A DNA stretch of 64,000 bases from an uncultured Lachnospiraceae bacterium (GTDB taxonomy: Bacteria > Bacillota > Clostridia > Lachnospirales > Lachnospiraceae), in the NCBI GenBank assembly GCA_944384105.1, contig CALWSC010000114.1, positions 1 to 64,000 on the forward strand, in the 5' to 3' direction. Shown here piece after piece: positions 35,842 to 44,695 of the stretch; position 1 is the first letter of the stretch; the number at the start of each line of letters is the position of its first letter. The notes under the pieces were generated by a model, which worked only from the letters and a program-made list of their open reading frames with translations, made no database searches and was not told where the DNA came from. A program made the translations under genes and the position numbers.

Positions 35842-36423
35842 TCAAGAATATATACCATACATAAACTGCTGCACTACACCGCGTACCTGCTCATCCGGCA
35901 CTGAGATTTCCTCCGTATCTCCGTAATCATTTATAAGCATCATCAGATGATAATCCAACACCGCGATAAAGCTGATTGCGAACTGCTTCTGCCTCCCGTG
36001 CATATTTCCCAGTTCGTCTGCCGCATTTTCAAAAATCCGGATAAACATTCTGCAGATCCTCTGGACAAACGGGGCCACGACCTGAAATCCCTCGTTCTTC
36101 CTCCCGGAATAAAAAAGGGCGAGCATCAGCATGTATACCCGGATATTCGAAGAATTATTGTCAAAGAAAACCCTCGCCACCCGGTACAGCTTTCCGGGAA
36201 GGTTCTCCTCACAGTCAGCCGCACGCCGTATATTCTTCTCCAGCTCCTCGTAATGCACCTGAATCAGCGTCTCGAGCAGGCCTCTCTTGCTCCCAAAATA
36301 ATGATACAGCGTGGGCTTTGTCACTCCTGCACAGTCTACAATCTCCTGCACGCCCACCGCGTCATATCCCTTCTGGTAAAACAGATTCAACGCACTCTCC
36401 ATGATTGCCTTCCGATTATCCAT
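35842..36423 (-). CDS. TetR-family transcriptional repressor
   Basis: This 193-residue protein has the TetR N-terminal helix-turn-helix (ALNLFYQKGYDAVGVQEIVD, then GVTKPTLYHYFGSKRGL) and a helical ligand-binding C-terminus. It is first in an operon with the GH13 and glgB genes. A perfect 16-bp palindrome lies between the -35 and -10 of its promoter, so it should repress its own operon. The inducer is unknown; a link to alpha-glucan metabolism is inferred from the operon. Confidence 0.88.
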   Translation of the reverse strand: MDNRKAIMESALNLFYQKGYDAVGVQEIVDCAGVTKPTLYHYFGSKRGLLETLIQVHYEELEKNIRRAADCEENLPGKLYRVARVFFDNNSSNIRVYMLMLALFYSGRKNEGFQVVAPFVQRICRMFIRIFENAADELGNMHGRQKQFAISFIAVLDYHLMMLINDYGDTEEISVPDEQVRGVVQQFMYGIYS

Positions 36424-36470
36424 AGCCGCACCACCTCAGTCTTTTGCAGAAATCTTTTTGTTCTGGTGCT

Positions 36471-36499
36471 ATTATACCAATCGGTATAGAGACTGTCAA
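36471..36499 (-). promoter_or_regulatory. Consensus promoter with TetR operator
   Basis: TTGACA (36494-36499, minus strand), a 17-bp spacer and TATAAT (36471-36476) form a perfect consensus promoter. The palindrome TATACC-AATC-GGTATA (36473-36488) covers the -10 and spacer, so binding of TetR would block polymerase. Confidence 0.9.
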
Positions 36500-36614
36500 T
36501 AAAAAAAGACTGCACAGAACTTTACAATTCAGCACTTTTGTATAACCATCCACAATCTGTTGCTTTTCTTTGTGTATTCTGTATAGTCTTTTCTTATTTA
36601 TTCTTATTTTATAG

Positions 36615-37889
36615 TTATTCTGCTATCTCTGCAGCGTCCTGAATTACTCTTGTGGCCCAGCACGCCTTCGAATAATCCGCATCCGAGATCCGAATTCCCT
36701 CCTGCGTGCTCGCGGCATTGATTGCCTTTCCGCCGCCCATGTACATGAGTACATGGTAAATATACCCATCCTGGCGGGCGTAATAAATCAGATCGCCAGG
36801 CTGTGCCTCGTAAATATTAATCTTCTGACCGTACTGTGCCTGCTCTCTGGATGTTCTCGGCAGGCTGTAGCCGAACTGACGGTAAATCTGCTGTACAAAT
36901 CCCGAACAGTCGCAGCCGTTTGTCAGGCTTGTGCCGCCCCAGACGTACGGATTTCCCAGAAACTGCTGTGCATACTGCAGCATCAGTGCACGCAGCAGAT
37001 CGCTGCCGCTGACCTCGTAAACAGTCTCTGCAGCATAAGTATATGCAGCATTCTCCCAGGCGGGAATCAGCTCCTTTGCAAGCGGCATAGTATCCTCCCC
37101 GGCAAGACCCACTTTAGCATTTGCCCAAAACCCCGTTACCAGTTCGTTCGCCTGAACAAATCCGCGGACATTGCCGGACTCGATATAAACCCACTCCTGA
37201 TCCGCATCGGCGATAACATAACATAAAGCGCCCTTTTCCATTTCTCCGACTGCGCGATTATCTGCACCCGCACCCTCGCGAACCGTCACGCCGCCGACAG
37301 GCTTCGCAACGGCATAGACCTTCTCAATTTTCTGAAACAGAATCGGCGCGGCCGGATCACCGGCCTCAGGATTCGTATAAATATCAAAATCCGGGCGCTG
37401 TACCGTTTCGTTCTCAACCGGAATCTCCTCTTCCGGCATCTGAGACTGTGCCGGAAGTCCGTTCTCAGACTGACCGCTTTCGGGAATTTCCTGCGGCTGC
37501 CCGGAATCCGGTGCAGGATCTGCCTGCGGTTCATCAACAACCGGCGTCTGCGGCTCCTCAGTCCCGCCGGGATTTTCAGTACTCTCACCAGGCTGCGGAG
37601 TCTGTACTTCTGTGCCGCTCTCGCCGGGCACTGTCTCCGGTTTCTCCTCTCCCTGTTCTGCTCCGCAATCTCCTGTCTCCGGAACATTGTTTTCTGCCTG
37701 CCCCTGCTCCGGTGCAGCCGTCTCTGCGCTGTCATTCTCCGCAGGTGCGGTCTCTGCCTTGCTTGTCAGACTAATCGCAGCACTCTGCGGCAGTTCATCC
37801 GCAAACACTTCCATCGGCGCGGCAAGAGCAAACATCATACTGCAGCCTGCCAGCAGCGCCGTCATCTTTACTCTATTCTCTCGTTTCAT
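36615..37889 (-). CDS. Secreted SH3b-NlpC/P60 cell-wall endopeptidase
   Basis: This 424-residue exported protein has a signal peptide (to about residue 30). A 140-residue Pro/Glu/Thr-rich low-complexity linker follows, then an SH3b domain (VGGVTVREGAGADNRAVGEM) and a C-terminal NlpC/P60 domain. The catalytic Cys is in NGCDCSGFVQQIY and the His in YHVLMYMGGGKAI. It would cut peptide cross-links in peptidoglycan. The linker may span the wall. The ATG overlaps the tatD stop by four bases, so the two are cotranslated. Confidence 0.92.
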   Translation of the reverse strand: MKRENRVKMTALLAGCSMMFALAAPMEVFADELPQSAAISLTSKAETAPAENDSAETAAPEQGQAENNVPETGDCGAEQGEEKPETVPGESGTEVQTPQPGESTENPGGTEEPQTPVVDEPQADPAPDSGQPQEIPESGQSENGLPAQSQMPEEEIPVENETVQRPDFDIYTNPEAGDPAAPILFQKIEKVYAVAKPVGGVTVREGAGADNRAVGEMEKGALCYVIADADQEWVYIESGNVRGFVQANELVTGFWANAKVGLAGEDTMPLAKELIPAWENAAYTYAAETVYEVSGSDLLRALMLQYAQQFLGNPYVWGGTSLTNGCDCSGFVQQIYRQFGYSLPRTSREQAQYGQKINIYEAQPGDLIYYARQDGYIYHVLMYMGGGKAINAASTQEGIRISDADYSKACWATRVIQDAAEIAE

Positions 37890-38659
37890 GCGATCTCTCC
37901 AAAAAATAATCTTCTGGCATTTCTCTCAGTGATCCGTTCCACTTCCTCGGGAGATACCCGCTTGATTTCTGCAATTTCCTCAATGATATACGGCAGGTTC
38001 AGAGAGGAATTTCTCTTCCCCCTGTTCGGAACCGGCGCAAGATATGGACTGTCCGTCTCTACCAGAATCGACTCCAGAGGCGTATATTCCGCGACCTCCT
38101 TTAATTTTTTAGCATTCTTAAATGTCACCACACCCCCGATGCCGATATAAAACCCCATATTAAGGTATTCCCTCGCCATCTCCTTAGCGTAGGAGAAGCA
38201 GTGGATCACTCCTCCGATCTCCCCTGCGTGCGCGTCCTTCATCACCTGAAGCGTATCAGCCGCGGCTTCTCTGCTGTGTACAATAATCGGTTTATTCATC
38301 TCTCTTGCGACATCCATCTGCCGTACAAACCATTCCTTCTGCAGACAATGGTTCTCTTTATCCCAGTAATAATCGAGCCCGATCTCTCCAATCGCCACAA
38401 TCTTTTCCAAGCGGCAGAGCTCTCTCATTCGCTCAATCGTCCCCTCATCCATGCTTCCGACCTCATCCGGGTGTACGCCGACCGCTCCCCAGATAAACGG
38501 ATACTTCTGCGTAAGCTGAAGCGTACTCTCCATACCCGCCGGGCTGGCAGATACGTTGATAATCGTGCCGATGCGATTCTGCTCCATCGCGTCCAGCAGC
38601 GATTCTCTGTCTCCATCAAACGCCTCATCATCATAATGGGCATGACTTTCAAATATCAT
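37886..38659 (-). CDS. tatD: TatD-family metal-dependent hydrolase (DNase)
   Basis: This 257-residue TIM-barrel metallohydrolase of the TatD family, implicated in DNA repair and degradation, has the metal ligands ESHAHYDD at the start, Glu in AIGEIGLDYYW, His in IIVHSREA and VIHCFS, and Asp in ETDSPYLAP. I use the Met at 38659, which has AGGAAGAG upstream; a longer frame to 38737 would include promoter DNA. It is followed with overlap by an NlpC/P60 gene. Its promoter lies inside a perfect inverted repeat. Confidence 0.92.
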   Translation of the reverse strand: MIFESHAHYDDEAFDGDRESLLDAMEQNRIGTIINVSASPAGMESTLQLTQKYPFIWGAVGVHPDEVGSMDEGTIERMRELCRLEKIVAIGEIGLDYYWDKENHCLQKEWFVRQMDVAREMNKPIIVHSREAAADTLQVMKDAHAGEIGGVIHCFSYAKEMAREYLNMGFYIGIGGVVTFKNAKKLKEVAEYTPLESILVETDSPYLAPVPNRGKRNSSLNLPYIIEEIAEIKRVSPEEVERITERNARRLFFGEIA

Positions 38660-38709
38660 ATTCCGTCTCTTCCTTCTGCTGTAACTTTGTAAACAGTGTC
38701 TGAAAACAT

Positions 38710-38752
38710 TATACGGGATACTTCCCGCACACGTCAAGAAGTATCCCGTATA
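38710..38752 (-). promoter_or_regulatory. tatD promoter embedded in a perfect 15-bp inverted repeat
   Basis: Arms of 15 bp (38710-38724 and 38738-38752) flank a 13-base loop. On the minus strand TTGACG lies in the loop and TATAAT closes the distal arm at an 18-bp spacing, so the repeat and the promoter coincide. It may be an operator, the terminator of the ATPase gene 12 bp upstream, or both. Confidence 0.65.
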
Positions 38753-38764
38753 GTTACGTTTTAT

Positions 38765-41374
38765 TTACGCTTTGAATGCGCTTCTTATTTTCTTTAAGAT
38801 CTGAATGATCACCAAATTCAGCAGCGCAAAGCCGTAGATCATCAGAAGCTGGCTGATTTTCAGCGGCGTTACCTGGAAGAGTTCCTGCACGCCCGGAATC
38901 AGCAGAACTGCATTTAACAGCACAAATCCGATAAGGAATGCGCCCTGAAGATATTTGTTGTTAAAGAATCTCTTTGTAAAGACAACAGGTACATCTGCCT
39001 TACAGTTGTACCCATGCACCAGCCTGGACAGACACAGCGTCGCAAATGCCATTGTCGTCGCAAGACCGGCACCGCCCATGCGCAGACCGGACAGAAATGC
39101 CGCCAGCGTCATCAGGGAAATTACGAGTCCCTCCGTGCCGATCTTAATCAGGAAGTCCTTTGTCAGAATCGACTCATTGACCGGTCTGGGTTTCTCGTTC
39201 ATAACCGCCTTGTTGTGCGGTTCCAATCCGAGGGCAATCGCCGGAAGGCTGTCAGTCAGCAGATTAATGAACAAAAGATGCACAGCCGCAAACGGCACCG
39301 GAAGCGCCATAATTGCCGCGTAAAGCACCATCAGTATTGCTCCGAAGTTTCCTGAGAGCAGGAATAAGATAGAACGCTTGATATTCGCGTATACGTTTCG
39401 GCCGTTTTCCACTGCAGTCACAATCGTCGCAAAGTTATCATCCGTCAGCACCATAGACGCAGCATCTTTTGCCACCTCACTGCCGGTGATTCCCATTGCA
39501 ACTCCGATATCCGCCTGTTTAAGTGCGGGAGCATCGTTGACACCGTCTCCGGTCATCGCAACAATATTTCCCTTCTCCTGCCATGCACGCACAATACGGA
39601 TCTTGTGCTCCGGCGAGACACGCGCGTACACAGAGATTCCCTCAACAAAATCTTTGAGTTCATCATCCGTCATTTTTTCAATCACAGCGCCCTCACATGC
39701 CTCGGATTCATCCTTTAAAATTCCGATGCGCTTTGCGATTGCAGCCGCTGTTACCTTATGGTCTCCGGTGATCATTACCGGACGGATGCCGGCCCGGATA
39801 CACTCAGCAACCGCATCTGCCGACTCTGCTCTCGGCGGGTCCATCATAGCGATCAGCCCGACGAAAATCAGCTGATCCTCATCCTCCACTGTCAAAGCTT
39901 TCTCACCGTCAAATTTACGATACGCAACAGCGAGCACTCGAAGTCCCTGTCTGGAGTATACCTCATTCTGGCTTCGGATATCGTCAAGTGCTCTCTCCTC
40001 AACCGGAGCTATACCATCCTCTGTCTGAATTCCGACCAGACGATCCAGAATGACATCTGCCGCTCCCTTTACAATCATCGTATACCCGTCCTTTAAACAG
40101 TGCAGTGTGGACATCAGCTTTCTGTCGCTGTCAAACGGTACCTCGCTCAGTCTCGGATAAGCGGCGCGCACACGCTTTGCAGGAACACCCATCTTATCTC
40201 CAAGGTTGATCATTGCGGTTTCCGTCGGGTCACCGATCTCCTGTCCGTCCTCGTTTGTAGAGTCATTACAGAGAATACTAAGTCTTAAAAGCTGCTTGTG
40301 TACCGGATTAGACGCATCCAGCTCATTTGCCGGAATAGAATTTCCGTTAATATAATAATACTCTACGGTCATCTTATTCTGCGTCAGTGTTCCGGTCTTA
40401 TCTGAACAGATAACAGACACACTTCCGAGTCCCTCAACCGCCTGAAGCTTGCGGATAATCGCACCTTCCTTTGCCATCTTCTGCGTTCCGAACGAGAGTA
40501 CAATCGTTACAATCGAACTCAGAGCTTCCGGAACCGCTGCAACGGCAAGTGCTACCGCGAAGAGGAATGCATCCGTAAAGGAATTCCCCTGTAAAATGTT
40601 TATTACCAGCAGAACTGCACACAGTGCAATGATCGCAATGGACAGCTTCTGTCCGAACTTGTCCAGGTTTACCTGCAGAGGCGTCTTCTTCTCCGATGTC
40701 GTATGAAGCAGCGCTGCGATCTTACCAACTTCAGTCTGCATACCGATAGCAGTTACAAGAACAGTCGCACGTCCGTATGTCGCAAAGCTTCCGGAATATA
40801 CCATGTTCTTTCTGTCTCCCAGAGCAAGCTCTCCCTCAAGCGTCTCCTCAACCTTCTCCACTCCCAGGCTCTCTCCTGTGAGCGCACTCTCATCAACCTT
40901 GAGACTTGCACACGTTAAAATTCTTCCGTCAGCCGGAATACAGTCTCCCGCCTCAATAAGCACCTCATCTCCGACCGTGATCTCCCTGCCTGGTACCTCC
41001 ACAATCTTTCCTCCGCGAAGCACCTTCGCCTTGGGTGCCGAGAGCTGCTTCAAACTCTGCAGAGATTTTTCCGCTTTCACCGTCTGCACCGTTCCGAGAA
41101 TTGCGTTGATCGTGATTACGACCAGGATAACGATGCAGCTCTCCATCTCACCGAGAAATCCGGAAACAATCGCTGAGACGATCAGAATGATAACGATAAA
41201 GTCCTGAAACTGCTCGAGGAAAATGCGAAGCATACTCTTCTTTTCTCCCTCGGCAAGCTCATTCGGACCGTATTTTTCCTGACGTGCCCGGATTTCTTCA
41301 TCAGAAAGAGGGTTCTGGGAATGATTGACCTGCTCTCTGGTTTCCGCTGCCGTTAAGCTGTAAAATTCTTTCAT
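38765..41374 (-). CDS. P-type cation ATPase (P2-type), probable Mn2+/Ca2+ exporter
   Basis: This 869-residue P-type ATPase resembles SERCA-like bacterial Ca2+ pumps. The phosphorylated residue is Asp325 in ICSDKTGTLT; the TGES loop, the hinge TGDGVNDAP and ten predicted helices are present. Helix 4 reads VAAVPEAL (PEAL at 282-285) rather than the PEGL of SERCA. A yybP-ykoY riboswitch in its leader binds Mn2+ in known cases, so export of manganese, or of both ions, is the best inference. It acts in the cytoplasmic membrane. Confidence 0.9.
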   Translation of the reverse strand: MKEFYSLTAAETREQVNHSQNPLSDEEIRARQEKYGPNELAEGEKKSMLRIFLEQFQDFIVIILIVSAIVSGFLGEMESCIVILVVITINAILGTVQTVKAEKSLQSLKQLSAPKAKVLRGGKIVEVPGREITVGDEVLIEAGDCIPADGRILTCASLKVDESALTGESLGVEKVEETLEGELALGDRKNMVYSGSFATYGRATVLVTAIGMQTEVGKIAALLHTTSEKKTPLQVNLDKFGQKLSIAIIALCAVLLVINILQGNSFTDAFLFAVALAVAAVPEALSSIVTIVLSFGTQKMAKEGAIIRKLQAVEGLGSVSVICSDKTGTLTQNKMTVEYYYINGNSIPANELDASNPVHKQLLRLSILCNDSTNEDGQEIGDPTETAMINLGDKMGVPAKRVRAAYPRLSEVPFDSDRKLMSTLHCLKDGYTMIVKGAADVILDRLVGIQTEDGIAPVEERALDDIRSQNEVYSRQGLRVLAVAYRKFDGEKALTVEDEDQLIFVGLIAMMDPPRAESADAVAECIRAGIRPVMITGDHKVTAAAIAKRIGILKDESEACEGAVIEKMTDDELKDFVEGISVYARVSPEHKIRIVRAWQEKGNIVAMTGDGVNDAPALKQADIGVAMGITGSEVAKDAASMVLTDDNFATIVTAVENGRNVYANIKRSILFLLSGNFGAILMVLYAAIMALPVPFAAVHLLFINLLTDSLPAIALGLEPHNKAVMNEKPRPVNESILTKDFLIKIGTEGLVISLMTLAAFLSGLRMGGAGLATTMAFATLCLSRLVHGYNCKADVPVVFTKRFFNNKYLQGAFLIGFVLLNAVLLIPGVQELFQVTPLKISQLLMIYGFALLNLVIIQILKKIRSAFKA

Positions 41375-41410
41375 ACTCTTCCTTCCTTTCTTTTTTCAAG
41401 GGACGACAAA

Positions 41411-41531
41411 AGGCGAGACTTTTGCCGCAACCTGTATGCAACAAAAGTCTCGCCGTTTCATTACGTTCCGGATGATTGTTCTCATCGTTCTGACGAAATC
41501 GTAAACGCTTTCGCGCCAGCTACTCCCTTTT
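41411..41531 (-). promoter_or_regulatory. yybP-ykoY (manganese) riboswitch with terminator
   Basis: On the minus strand the leader begins AAGGGAGTAGC and continues with TTTCGTCAGAACGATGAG and CATCCGGAACG, the conserved loops of the yybP-ykoY aptamer. A GC-rich terminator stem (GGCGAGACTTTTG pairing with CAAAAGTCTCGCC, 41412-41455) and TTTTG follow. Mn2+ binding should prevent the terminator and allow expression of the ATPase. Confidence 0.85.
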
Positions 41532-41539
41532 CTTTCCTA

Positions 41540-41568
41540 ATAATAAAGGAAATGCAGTGGTCTGTCAA
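41540..41568 (-). promoter_or_regulatory. Promoter of the riboswitch-controlled ATPase
   Basis: TTGACA (41563-41568, minus strand), a 17-bp spacer and TATTAT (41540-41545), just upstream of the aptamer. Confidence 0.8.
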
Positions 41569-41616
41569 TATCTTTTGCACACGTTTTTCATTCTATGCAA
41601 AAAGTATGAAAAGACC

Positions 41617-43581
41617 TTAACAAATCTCGGCGCCTGCCGGCATCTCACGCTCCGGAGTCATAAGGGACAGTCTGCCGTCTGCGTCTTCCGCACAGAGAAT
41701 CATGCCTTCAGAGAGCACGCCAGCCAGCTTCGCGGGCTTTAAGTTTGTCACTACCATGACTTTCTTTCCGACCATTTGTTCCGGCGTGTAGTCAGACTTG
41801 ATGCCGGATACAATCTGGCGTACTTTGCTTCCCACTTTTACCTGGGAGCAGAGCAGCTTCTTTGACTTTTTGACCGGTTCGCAGGAGATAATCTCGCCCA
41901 CCTGGAACTGCAGTTTCTCAAAGTCCTCAAAGGTAATCTCTGCTTTCGGCTCCAGATCGATGACCTGTTCCTCTTTCTTTTCTTCTTTTGCCTCCTCCGT
42001 CTGTGCGGGATGACGCTCTGCCACCTTTGCCATGACTTCCTTTAAGTCCAGGCGTGCGAACAGGATCTCCGGCTTCTCCGTCACCTTACTTCCGGACGGA
42101 TACAGTCCGAAGCTCTTTAAGTCTTCATATGCGCGCTCAGAAGCATTTAACTGCGTGAGAATTCTGTCTGTCGTCTCAGGCATGAAGGATTTGAGCAGAA
42201 CAGCGCCGATGCAGATGCTTTCCACCAGGTTATAGAGAACCTCCGCAAGGCGATCCTGCTTTGTCTCATCCTTCGCGAGCGCCCATGGCATTGTCTCATC
42301 AATATATTTATTGCAGCGCTTGAACAGATTGAAGATCTCCGTCATTGCGTCGGCAACACGCAGTTCTTCCATTTTTGCAGCGACTTTGTCCACAGTGCCG
42401 GTCACAACCGCTTTCAGATCATCGTCCACAGCCTCACTTACACCTGTGCTTCTGACTTCTCCGCCGAAATATTTATTGGACATGGAGATAGTACGGTTTA
42501 CCAGGTTGCCGAGCGTGTTGGCAAGCTCTGAGTTCAGACGCTCCACCATCAGCTCCCAGGTGATCACGCCGTCGTTTTCAAACGGCATTTCGTGCAGTAC
42601 GAAATAGCGCACTGCGTCCACTCCGAAGAACTCTGCGAGTTCGTCCGCGTAGAGTACATTTCCCTTGGACTTACTCATCTTGCCGTCGCCCTGCAGCAGC
42701 CACGGATGTCCGAATACCTGCTTCGGAAGCGGCAGTCCCAGAGCCATCAGGAAAATCGGCCAGTAAATCGTATGGAAACGAATAATGTCCTTTCCAATCA
42801 GGTGCAGATCGGCCGGCCAGTTCTTCTTAAACAGATCGCTGCTCTCGCCGTCGCAGTCATAGCCGATGCCGGTAATATAGTTTGTCAGAGCGTCCAGCCA
42901 TACATATGTCACATGCTTCGGGTCAAAGGATACCGGGATGCCCCACTTGAAAGAGGTACGGGAAACACACAGATCCTGCAGACCCGGAAGAAGGAAGTTA
43001 TTCATCATCTCATTCTTTCTCGATACCGGCTGAATGAACTCGGGATGCTCATTGATGTACTCGATAAGCTTCGGAGCATATTTGCTCATTTTGAAGAAGT
43101 ATGCCTCCTCCTTTGCCGGCGTACACGGACGCCCGCAGTCCGGACATTTCCCGTCCACGAGCTGGGACTCTGTGAAGAAAGACTCGCATGGCGTACAGTA
43201 CATACCCTCATAATATCCTTTATAAATATCTCCCTGATCGTACAGCTTCTTGAAAATTTTCTGCACCTGCGCTTCGTGATCCTTGTCTGTCGTGCGGATA
43301 AATTTATCGTAGGATGTGTTCATCAGATCCCAGATTTTTTTGATTTCTCCCGCTACGTTGTCTACGAATTCCTGGCAGGTCACACCCGCCTCCTGCGCTT
43401 TCAGCTCAATCTTCTGTCCGTGCTCATCTGTTCCTGTCTGGAAGAATACATCGTATCCCTGCTGTCTCTTAAAGCGCGCAATGCTGTCTGCCAGCACGAC
43501 CTCATACGTATTTCCGATATGCGGCTTGCCGGATGTGTAGGCAATCGCAGTCGTAATGTAATACTTTTTCTTGTCTTGCAT
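41617..43581 (-). CDS. metG: Methionyl-tRNA synthetase
   Basis: This class I synthetase charges tRNA-Met. The 654-residue product has the HIGH-type motif SGKPHIGNTYE near the start, a zinc knuckle with Cys pairs (CTPCESFF and CPDCGRPC), the KMSKS loop GKMSKSKGN at about residue 300, the anticodon-binding helical domain, a charged linker (EEAKEEKKEEQ), and a C-terminal tRNA-binding OB domain (VGEIISCEPVKKSKKLLCSQ). GGAGGG precedes the ATG. A T-box leader with a methionine specifier controls it. Confidence 0.97.
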   Translation of the reverse strand: MQDKKKYYITTAIAYTSGKPHIGNTYEVVLADSIARFKRQQGYDVFFQTGTDEHGQKIELKAQEAGVTCQEFVDNVAGEIKKIWDLMNTSYDKFIRTTDKDHEAQVQKIFKKLYDQGDIYKGYYEGMYCTPCESFFTESQLVDGKCPDCGRPCTPAKEEAYFFKMSKYAPKLIEYINEHPEFIQPVSRKNEMMNNFLLPGLQDLCVSRTSFKWGIPVSFDPKHVTYVWLDALTNYITGIGYDCDGESSDLFKKNWPADLHLIGKDIIRFHTIYWPIFLMALGLPLPKQVFGHPWLLQGDGKMSKSKGNVLYADELAEFFGVDAVRYFVLHEMPFENDGVITWELMVERLNSELANTLGNLVNRTISMSNKYFGGEVRSTGVSEAVDDDLKAVVTGTVDKVAAKMEELRVADAMTEIFNLFKRCNKYIDETMPWALAKDETKQDRLAEVLYNLVESICIGAVLLKSFMPETTDRILTQLNASERAYEDLKSFGLYPSGSKVTEKPEILFARLDLKEVMAKVAERHPAQTEEAKEEKKEEQVIDLEPKAEITFEDFEKLQFQVGEIISCEPVKKSKKLLCSQVKVGSKVRQIVSGIKSDYTPEQMVGKKVMVVTNLKPAKLAGVLSEGMILCAEDADGRLSLMTPEREMPAGAEIC

Positions 43582-43707
43582 CTTTCTTTCCCTCCATACT
43601 TATAGAAGTCCGTTCGCGGACTTCCTGCGCCGGGCAAGGGCACACAAGCCCATCCCGCCCGGCAGGGCTTTTATCACATAGGAATTTTCTTCAAATTTTC
43701 TGTGTGA
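43582..43707 (-). other. Structured segment between the metG T-box and the metG start
   Basis: Two extra hairpins lie in the transcript after the T-box terminator: GAAGTCCG-TTCG-CGGACTTC (43605-43624) and a GCCGGGC...GCCCGGC stem (43629-43663). They lie close to the ribosome site (GGAGGG) and are not part of the T-box consensus. Their function is unknown. Confidence 0.5.
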
Positions 43708-43975
43708 TAAAAAAAGCCCATCTTCTGTCCTTATATCAGAAGACGAGCTTTACCCGTGTTACCACTTCTCTTCGTCCGCACTTCACAGTACGAACCTCAC
43801 TGGGTACCGTATCAGATACCCGCTCGCTGTAACAGGCGAATCCTGTCGCAGCCTAACTGCTTCTGCAGCTCGGTGCGCCCCTCAGGAGCCATCTTCCATC
43901 TGCCGCCTGCGCATCCCCTCTCAGCCAAAAGGGATCTCTCTGTAACGTACCTGCAGATGTACTCTCTCCGTCATC
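43708..43975 (-). promoter_or_regulatory. Methionine T-box riboswitch of metG
   Basis: On the minus strand the T-box reads AAGTGGTAACACGG. The terminator GCTCGTCTTCTG...CAGAAGATGGGC with TTTTTTT follows. Stem I carries AGAGAG motifs, and the likely specifier loop reads GGAAGATGGCTCC, in which ATG (complement of 43890-43892) specifies methionine. Uncharged tRNA-Met would promote readthrough. Confidence 0.85.
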
Positions 43976-44078
43976 GTGTTTCCGTTATTACTTATTATGG
44001 TAATAAGCTATCACAAATCAAAAAATTTGTAAACACCTTCTGTAAAAAAAGAATGGATTTCAGTGCAGCTATAAATAC

Positions 44079-44157
44079 GATAATAATAATGATAATTATT
44101 CTTGACTTTTTACACATCTTCTGTTATATTAATTGCAGTAACAGTTATCATTATCAG
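44079..44157 (+). promoter_or_regulatory. perR promoter flanked by two PerR/Fur-type boxes
   Basis: TTGACT (44102-44107), a 17-bp spacer and TATATT (44125-44130). An AT-rich Fur/PerR-like box (GATAATAATAATGATAATTA, from 44079) abuts the -35, and a shorter ATTATC-type half site (about 44144-44156) lies downstream. This suggests autoregulation. Confidence 0.7.
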
Positions 44158-44169
44158 AAAGGAGGCAGC

Positions 44170-44559
44170 ATGGCAGCACTAAAATACAGCAGACAGCGGG
44201 AATCCATCAAAGAGTATCTTCGTCATACCACGGAGCATCCAACTGCCGATACTGTGTACGGGAATATTCGGAAGCTCTATCCGAACATCAGTCTCGGAAC
44301 GGTGTACCGCAATTTATCCCTCCTTGTGGACCTGGGAGAGATACGCAAGCTCAGCGGAGTGGATGGTGCCGACCATTACGACGGCAACACAATGCCGCAT
44401 AACCATTTTATCTGTACCAGGTGCAATTCCATTATCGATCTGGAAATGGAGGATATCAGTTCTATCCAGGAGCACGCCGCAAAGAATTTCGACGGACAGA
44501 TCGAGGGCTATTCCGTGAATTTTTACGGTATTTGCGGCAATTGCATAAAAAAATCATAA
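44170..44559 (+). CDS. perR: Fur-family peroxide-responsive repressor PerR
   Basis: This 129-residue Fur-family metalloregulator has a winged-helix DNA-binding domain (TADTVYGNIRKLYPNISLGTVYRNLSLL), a metal-site segment HNHFICTRCNSIIDL and a second Cys pair CGNCIKK at the end, forming the structural zinc site. The His/Asp sensing residues (GADHYDGNTMPHNHF) fit PerR rather than Fur. Rubrerythrins follow immediately, the usual PerR targets in Clostridia. The ATG at 44170 has AAAGGAGG upstream; a longer open frame from 43756 runs through the T-box leader and is rejected. Confidence 0.88.
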   Translation: MAALKYSRQRESIKEYLRHTTEHPTADTVYGNIRKLYPNISLGTVYRNLSLLVDLGEIRKLSGVDGADHYDGNTMPHNHFICTRCNSIIDLEMEDISSIQEHAAKNFDGQIEGYSVNFYGICGNCIKKS

Positions 44560-44584
44560 CCGGAAAAAATAAGTCAGAAATTGA

Positions 44585-44653
44585 TTGACAAAACCATCAG
44601 AGTATGGTAGTATGATTTCAGTAACAATTACTATTATTATTTTATTAAGGTTA
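44585..44653 (+). promoter_or_regulatory. Promoter and probable PerR box of the reverse rubrerythrin gene
   Basis: TTGACA (44585-44590), a 17-bp spacer and TAGTAT (44608-44613), followed by AACAATTACTATTATTATTT, an AT-rich box similar to the one upstream of perR. Confidence 0.7.
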
Positions 44654-44695
44654 CTAAAAAATTCACATAAAAAAAAGAAAAGGAGACTATCAGCT

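Noticed and set aside
43756..44169. Longer N-terminal extension of perR
   Set aside because: It would run through the metG T-box; the ATG at 44170 has an excellent ribosome site and matches family length.
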